Below, piece by piece: positions 6,576 through 9,243 of a DNA stretch of 9,243 nt (position 1 is the stretch's first letter; each line of letters begins with the position of its first letter). This DNA comes from Bifidobacterium breve. GTDB lineage: Bacteria > Actinomycetota > Acidimicrobiia > Acidimicrobiales > Ilumatobacteraceae. The notes under the pieces were generated by a model, which was given only the letters and a program-made list of their open reading frames with translations, was not told the DNA's origin and ran no database searches. Position numbers and translations under genes: made by a program. The DNA lies in NCBI GenBank assembly GCA_945869715.1, contig CAMBPP010000051.1, forward strand, positions 1 to 9,243, in the 5' to 3' direction.

Positions 6576-7055
6576 ATGAGTACTAAAGCGCAACGACAAC
6601 AAGCGCTTGTGCGCATCATCGAGACAAAAGAAGTGTCTAGTCAAAATGAACTCCGCACAATGCTCGCTAAAGAAGGCATCACGGCTACGCAAGTCACTAT
6701 TTCTCGTGACTTGGAAGAAGTTGGTGCAGTAAAAGTGCGTTCCTCGCAGGGTGACACTATTTACGCAATTGCAAGTTTCGAACCCGCTCGGCGCGCAACA
6801 AATGATCAATTACGCCGCGTGATGAGTGAATGGGTAGCCGAGGTTTCGTATAGCGGAAATCTTGTCATTTTGCGCACTCCTCCTGGGTGTGCGCATGTGG
6901 TGGCATCGGCTCTCGATCGCGCTGCACCGAAAGGTCTTCTGGGCACGGTGGCAGGAGACGACACCATTATGTGTGTTGCAACAGAGGCAGTTGGTGGCAA
7001 GAAATTATCTATCGAGTTGAGAACATTGGCAGGATTAAAAGGAGCTACATCGTGA
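6576..7055 (+). CDS. argR: Arginine repressor ArgR
   Basis: This 159-residue protein is the arginine-responsive transcription factor, a hexamer (dimer of trimers) in its family. The N-terminal winged helix-turn-helix spans about 1-70: SSQNELRTMLAKEGITATQV followed by TISRDLEEVGAVKV, with S43 and R44 in the recognition helix. The C-terminal oligomerisation and arginine-binding domain (about 85-155) has NLVILRTPPGCAHVVASALD and LGTVAGDDTI, where D128 and D129 are the pair expected to contact arginine at the trimer interface. The start ATG is two bases after the argF stop; AAAGGA at 6558-6563 is a distant ribosome binding site (12-base spacer). Being inside the operon it represses, it should be autoregulated through the operator at 2462-2495. 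An ArgR between argF and the argG/argH end is typical of Actinobacteria. Confidence 0.97.
   Translation: MSTKAQRQQALVRIIETKEVSSQNELRTMLAKEGITATQVTISRDLEEVGAVKVRSSQGDTIYAIASFEPARRATNDQLRRVMSEWVAEVSYSGNLVILRTPPGCAHVVASALDRAAPKGLLGTVAGDDTIMCVATEAVGGKKLSIELRTLAGLKGATS
7037..7044 (+). promoter_or_regulatory. Ribosome binding site that fixes the argH start
   Basis: AAAAGGAG is the strongest Shine-Dalgarno match in the operon and lies 7 bases before a GTG at 7052. The same frame is open upstream to 6887, but this site marks the GTG as the true start. Confidence 0.85.
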
Positions 7056-8479
7056 CCGAACAAGATGCACAGCGAGGACAATTATGGCACGGTCGATTCG
7101 CGAGTGGCCCCGCAGAAGAGTTAATGGCCTTTACTGCTAGTTTGCCTTTCGATCAAGTTCTATGGCACGACGACATCACGGGCTCGCGTGCTCATGTCAA
7201 TGGCCTTGAGCGGGCAAAATTAATGAGTAGTGAAGAAGCAGAAGCTGTGCGCATTGCGCTGTCTCAGGTTCATGATGAATTTTCTTCAGGACAATTTTCA
7301 TTTATGCCAAGTGATGAAGATATTCACACGGCAATTGAACGGCGTGTCACAGAAATAGCGGGAAGTGCTGGCGCTAAATTGCACACTGCCCGCAGCCGCA
7401 ACGACCAGGTGGCTACCGCTTTGCGTTTATGGACTAGGCGCGAACTCACGTTGGTCGCTGGACGCGTTCTTGACCTCATCGACGTTTTGGTTGCGTCTGC
7501 CGACGCTGCTGGTTGGGGTAAGGGCAGCATTTACATGCCGGGCTATACGCACCTGCAGCGCGCACAGCCGGTGCACCTGTCACATCACCTTGCTGCGCAC
7601 GCGTGGTCATTGCTGCGTGACACCGACAGAATATTTTCCGCAATCGATAGAGGAAACATCTCGCCACTCGGCGCAGGCGCCCTTGCAGGGTCGTCTCTTC
7701 CCATTGATCCGTCATTGACCGCTAAAGAAATGGGCTTTCGGGCCGCATTCGTGAATTCACTCGATGCTGTGTCCGATCGTGATTTCGTGGCAGAAGCTCT
7801 CTTCAATATTGCGTTACTTGGTGTGCACTTGTCTCGTCTTGGAGAAGAGTGGGTGCTATGGACCACGGAAGAGTTTGGCTTTGCAAAGCTTGATGACGCC
7901 TATTCCACTGGTTCGTCAATGCTCCCGCAAAAGAAAAATGCCGACATAGCAGAACTCGCTCGTGGAAAATCTGGTCGGTTCATTGGCAACCTCACAGGTT
8001 TGCTCACAACGTTGAAGGGTTTGCCCCTCGCGTATAACCGTGACCTGCAGGAAGATAAAGAACCTTTATTCGATTCTGTGAATCAAGTGAAATTGGCTCT
8101 CAGCGCTTTGTCGGGAATGATTTCTACTGCCACGTTCAACAAAGACCGCATGCAGTTAGCTGCCGATGACCAGCTCATGGCAGCAACCGACCTTGCCGAG
8201 TGGATGGTGAGAAAGGGTATTCCTTTCCGTCAAGCGCACGCTCATGTAGGCGAACTAGTGCAACAGTCAATCAAAATGGGAACACCATTGCATGACCTTG
8301 CATTAGCTAGCGATCTCTTCGGAAAATTTGCAGCAGAACTCATTGCTCCTGGTGTTGGTGTATCTATGCGTACGTCTCCTGGTGGCGCGGGTCCGGTGCC
8401 TGGCGAGATGCAGCGCCAACAATTGGAACTGGCAATAGAGGTTGCGCGTGGCGAGTGGGAAGACCTTCTCGCGATCTAA
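7052..8479 (+). CDS. argH: Argininosuccinate lyase
   Basis: It cleaves argininosuccinate to arginine and fumarate, the last step of the pathway. From GTG 7052 it has 475 residues, the normal length for this homotetrameric member of the fumarase/aspartase superfamily. It opens with the family-typical QLWHGRFASGP. Signature regions are HTARSRNDQVATALRLW (111-127), MPGYTHLQRAQPV (162-174) with the catalytic histidine H167, and GSSMLPQKKNADIAELARGK (287-306) carrying the flexible-loop catalytic serine (S288/S289). The usual KKNPD is KKNAD here. The open frame extends upstream to 6887, but those 55 residues are cysteine- and arginine-rich, overlap argR and match nothing in the family. The GTG overlaps the argR TGA (GTGA). 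argG, expected between argR and argH, is missing. The stop overlaps the converging neighbour. Confidence 0.97.
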   Translation: MTEQDAQRGQLWHGRFASGPAEELMAFTASLPFDQVLWHDDITGSRAHVNGLERAKLMSSEEAEAVRIALSQVHDEFSSGQFSFMPSDEDIHTAIERRVTEIAGSAGAKLHTARSRNDQVATALRLWTRRELTLVAGRVLDLIDVLVASADAAGWGKGSIYMPGYTHLQRAQPVHLSHHLAAHAWSLLRDTDRIFSAIDRGNISPLGAGALAGSSLPIDPSLTAKEMGFRAAFVNSLDAVSDRDFVAEALFNIALLGVHLSRLGEEWVLWTTEEFGFAKLDDAYSTGSSMLPQKKNADIAELARGKSGRFIGNLTGLLTTLKGLPLAYNRDLQEDKEPLFDSVNQVKLALSALSGMISTATFNKDRMQLAADDQLMAATDLAEWMVRKGIPFRQAHAHVGELVQQSIKMGTPLHDLALASDLFGKFAAELIAPGVGVSMRTSPGGAGPVPGEMQRQQLELAIEVARGEWEDLLAI

Positions 8480-9243
8480 TTGGCAATGAGCGAACGTGTA
8501 CCAATGCCGTGGTACGAACTGTCGGCGAGCATCTGGTCGCTATGTGTTTTGCGTGTGCCTTGCCAAATATCAATGCGTAAATCGGCCACGGGTCCCGCAG
8601 GTTCCATGCGTAACCAGCCTGTTGGCGCCGATCGTTGAGTGCAGTGGTTGTTTACCGCTTCGCGAAACACATCTTTTGTTTTTTGGCTGAGGTATTGCCA
8701 GACAATGGAGTGGAAAATCAAAACGGGTTCGTCGGTAGAAGTGTTTTCAAATTGCTGATGAATCCATTCGGCCGCATCTTTTTGATGAGGCGAGACATAA
8801 GTAGGCGACGCGCAAGCATTGTTGATTGCATTGCGTAAGCGTGTGAATCGTTCGAATTGATCTGGCCACACAAATGACAACAGAGTGAACTGGTCGTTCT
8901 CGTTGCGTGCATCAAGTGGAGCAATGTCGCAACCTGCACGTGAAAGAAGTGCAGGGCACTGCGCTATGTCGGGCCGCGGCGTTCCCCATGCACTGTCTTC
9001 AAAACGAACCAACGCATTTCCATTTCCATAACTTGTTCCGTTGGCTTCAAAGAAATATTCGTCAACTTGCAAGTTCAAACCACATGAAGAACCAACTTCG
9101 CGAAGATGTGTTGCGGGTATTCCCACTTCACGTGCAAAAAATGACATGCCTGTTACCAGCATGGTGGTACGACCCACTTCATTTGTTTGAACGGAGCGCG
9201 AGAGTCCGTCATCAATATCGTTACGAAATATTGCGAGCGCCTC
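8476..9243 (-). CDS. DUF2332 family protein, N-terminus cut by window edge
   Basis: The minus-strand frame is open from the right edge to the TAG at 8478-8476, giving 255 residues of a longer protein whose start is outside the window. It begins EALAIFRNDIDD and continues SVQTNEVGRTTML; the QTNEVGR element and the rest match my memory of DUF2332 (common in Actinobacteria). Further family-like stretches are REVGSSCGLNL (nt 9070-9102), SRAGCDIAPLDARNENDQ, FVWPDQFERFTRLRNAI and HSIVWQYL (nt 8689-8712). ExGxxxGLNL followed by an acidic residue loosely resembles motif I of SAM-dependent methyltransferases, but no function is established and I assign none. A GTG at 9177 could be taken as a start, but the conserved QTNE before it shows the protein extends further. 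It is convergent with argH, so it is unlikely to belong to the arginine operon. Confidence 0.85.
   Translation of the reverse strand, partial: EALAIFRNDIDDGLSRSVQTNEVGRTTMLVTGMSFFAREVGIPATHLREVGSSCGLNLQVDEYFFEANGTSYGNGNALVRFEDSAWGTPRPDIAQCPALLSRAGCDIAPLDARNENDQFTLLSFVWPDQFERFTRLRNAINNACASPTYVSPHQKDAAEWIHQQFENTSTDEPVLIFHSIVWQYLSQKTKDVFREAVNNHCTQRSAPTGWLRMEPAGPVADLRIDIWQGTRKTHSDQMLADSSYHGIGTRSLIAN

Noticed and set aside
6887..7051. Open upstream extension of the argH frame
   Set aside because: It overlaps argR, is rich in Cys, Arg and Gly, lacks family similarity, and the strong AAAAGGAG site points to GTG 7052.
8288..8303. Two TTGCAT repeats 10 bp apart, resembling half sites
   Set aside because: They lie inside argH, are direct rather than inverted, and match codons for a normal ArgH segment.
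8498..8515. Inverted repeat GTACCA-N6-TGGTAC just after the argH stop, a candidate terminator
   Set aside because: The 6-bp stem is weak, no T run follows on either strand, and it is within the DUF2332 coding region.

Overview
The window is an actinobacterial-type chromosomal segment that holds the end of the phenylalanyl-tRNA synthetase operon (pheS, pheT), a compact arginine biosynthesis operon (argC-argB-argD-argF-argR-argH), and the start of an unrelated gene on the opposite strand (DUF2332 family). The order pheS-pheT-argC...argH is the classical actinobacterial synteny known from Mycobacterium and Streptomyces. Base composition looks close to half G+C, well below those genera. That, with family-specific wording in several proteins (for example the ArgD N-terminal segment PVFGPPAVMFVRG and the OTCase motif FEKPSNRTRHSM), makes me think of an Acidimicrobiia-like or freshwater actinobacterium. 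This placement is an inference, not something the sequence proves.

Layout: 1-93 is the C-terminal tail of pheS, which overlaps pheT (90-2447) by four bases. A 49-base gap (2448-2496) follows and contains the most informative non-coding signal in the window: a perfect 34-bp inverted repeat (2462-2495) made of two 14-bp ARG-box-like palindromes whose centres are 20 bp apart. A sigma70-like promoter (-35 at 2461, 17-bp spacer, -10 at 2484) is embedded in it. The -10 lies 7 bases before the argC ATG, so the transcript is predicted to be leaderless. From argC (2497) to argH (8479) the six genes are packed with 1- to 4-base overlaps or a 2-base gap. argH ends in a four-base convergent overlap with the DUF2332 gene (8476 to beyond 9243, minus strand), which is cut by the window edge.

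How the genes work together: ArgB phosphorylates N-acetylglutamate, ArgC reduces the acylphosphate, ArgD transaminates the semialdehyde to N-acetylornithine, ArgF carbamoylates ornithine to citrulline, and ArgH splits argininosuccinate to arginine and fumarate. ArgR should sense arginine and bind the operator in front of argC, closing a feedback loop. ArgB also has the N-terminal extension typical of arginine-inhibited enzymes. Two steps of the pathway are not encoded here: deacetylation of acetylornithine (argJ, normally between argC and argB) and argininosuccinate synthase (argG, normally between argR and argH). They must be encoded elsewhere if the pathway is complete.

I found no mobile element, CRISPR array, RNA gene or novel multi-gene system. 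This is mainly a conserved housekeeping region. The points of real interest are the unusually symmetrical operator-promoter, the predicted leaderless argC start, the two missing genes and the terminator-free convergent junction.
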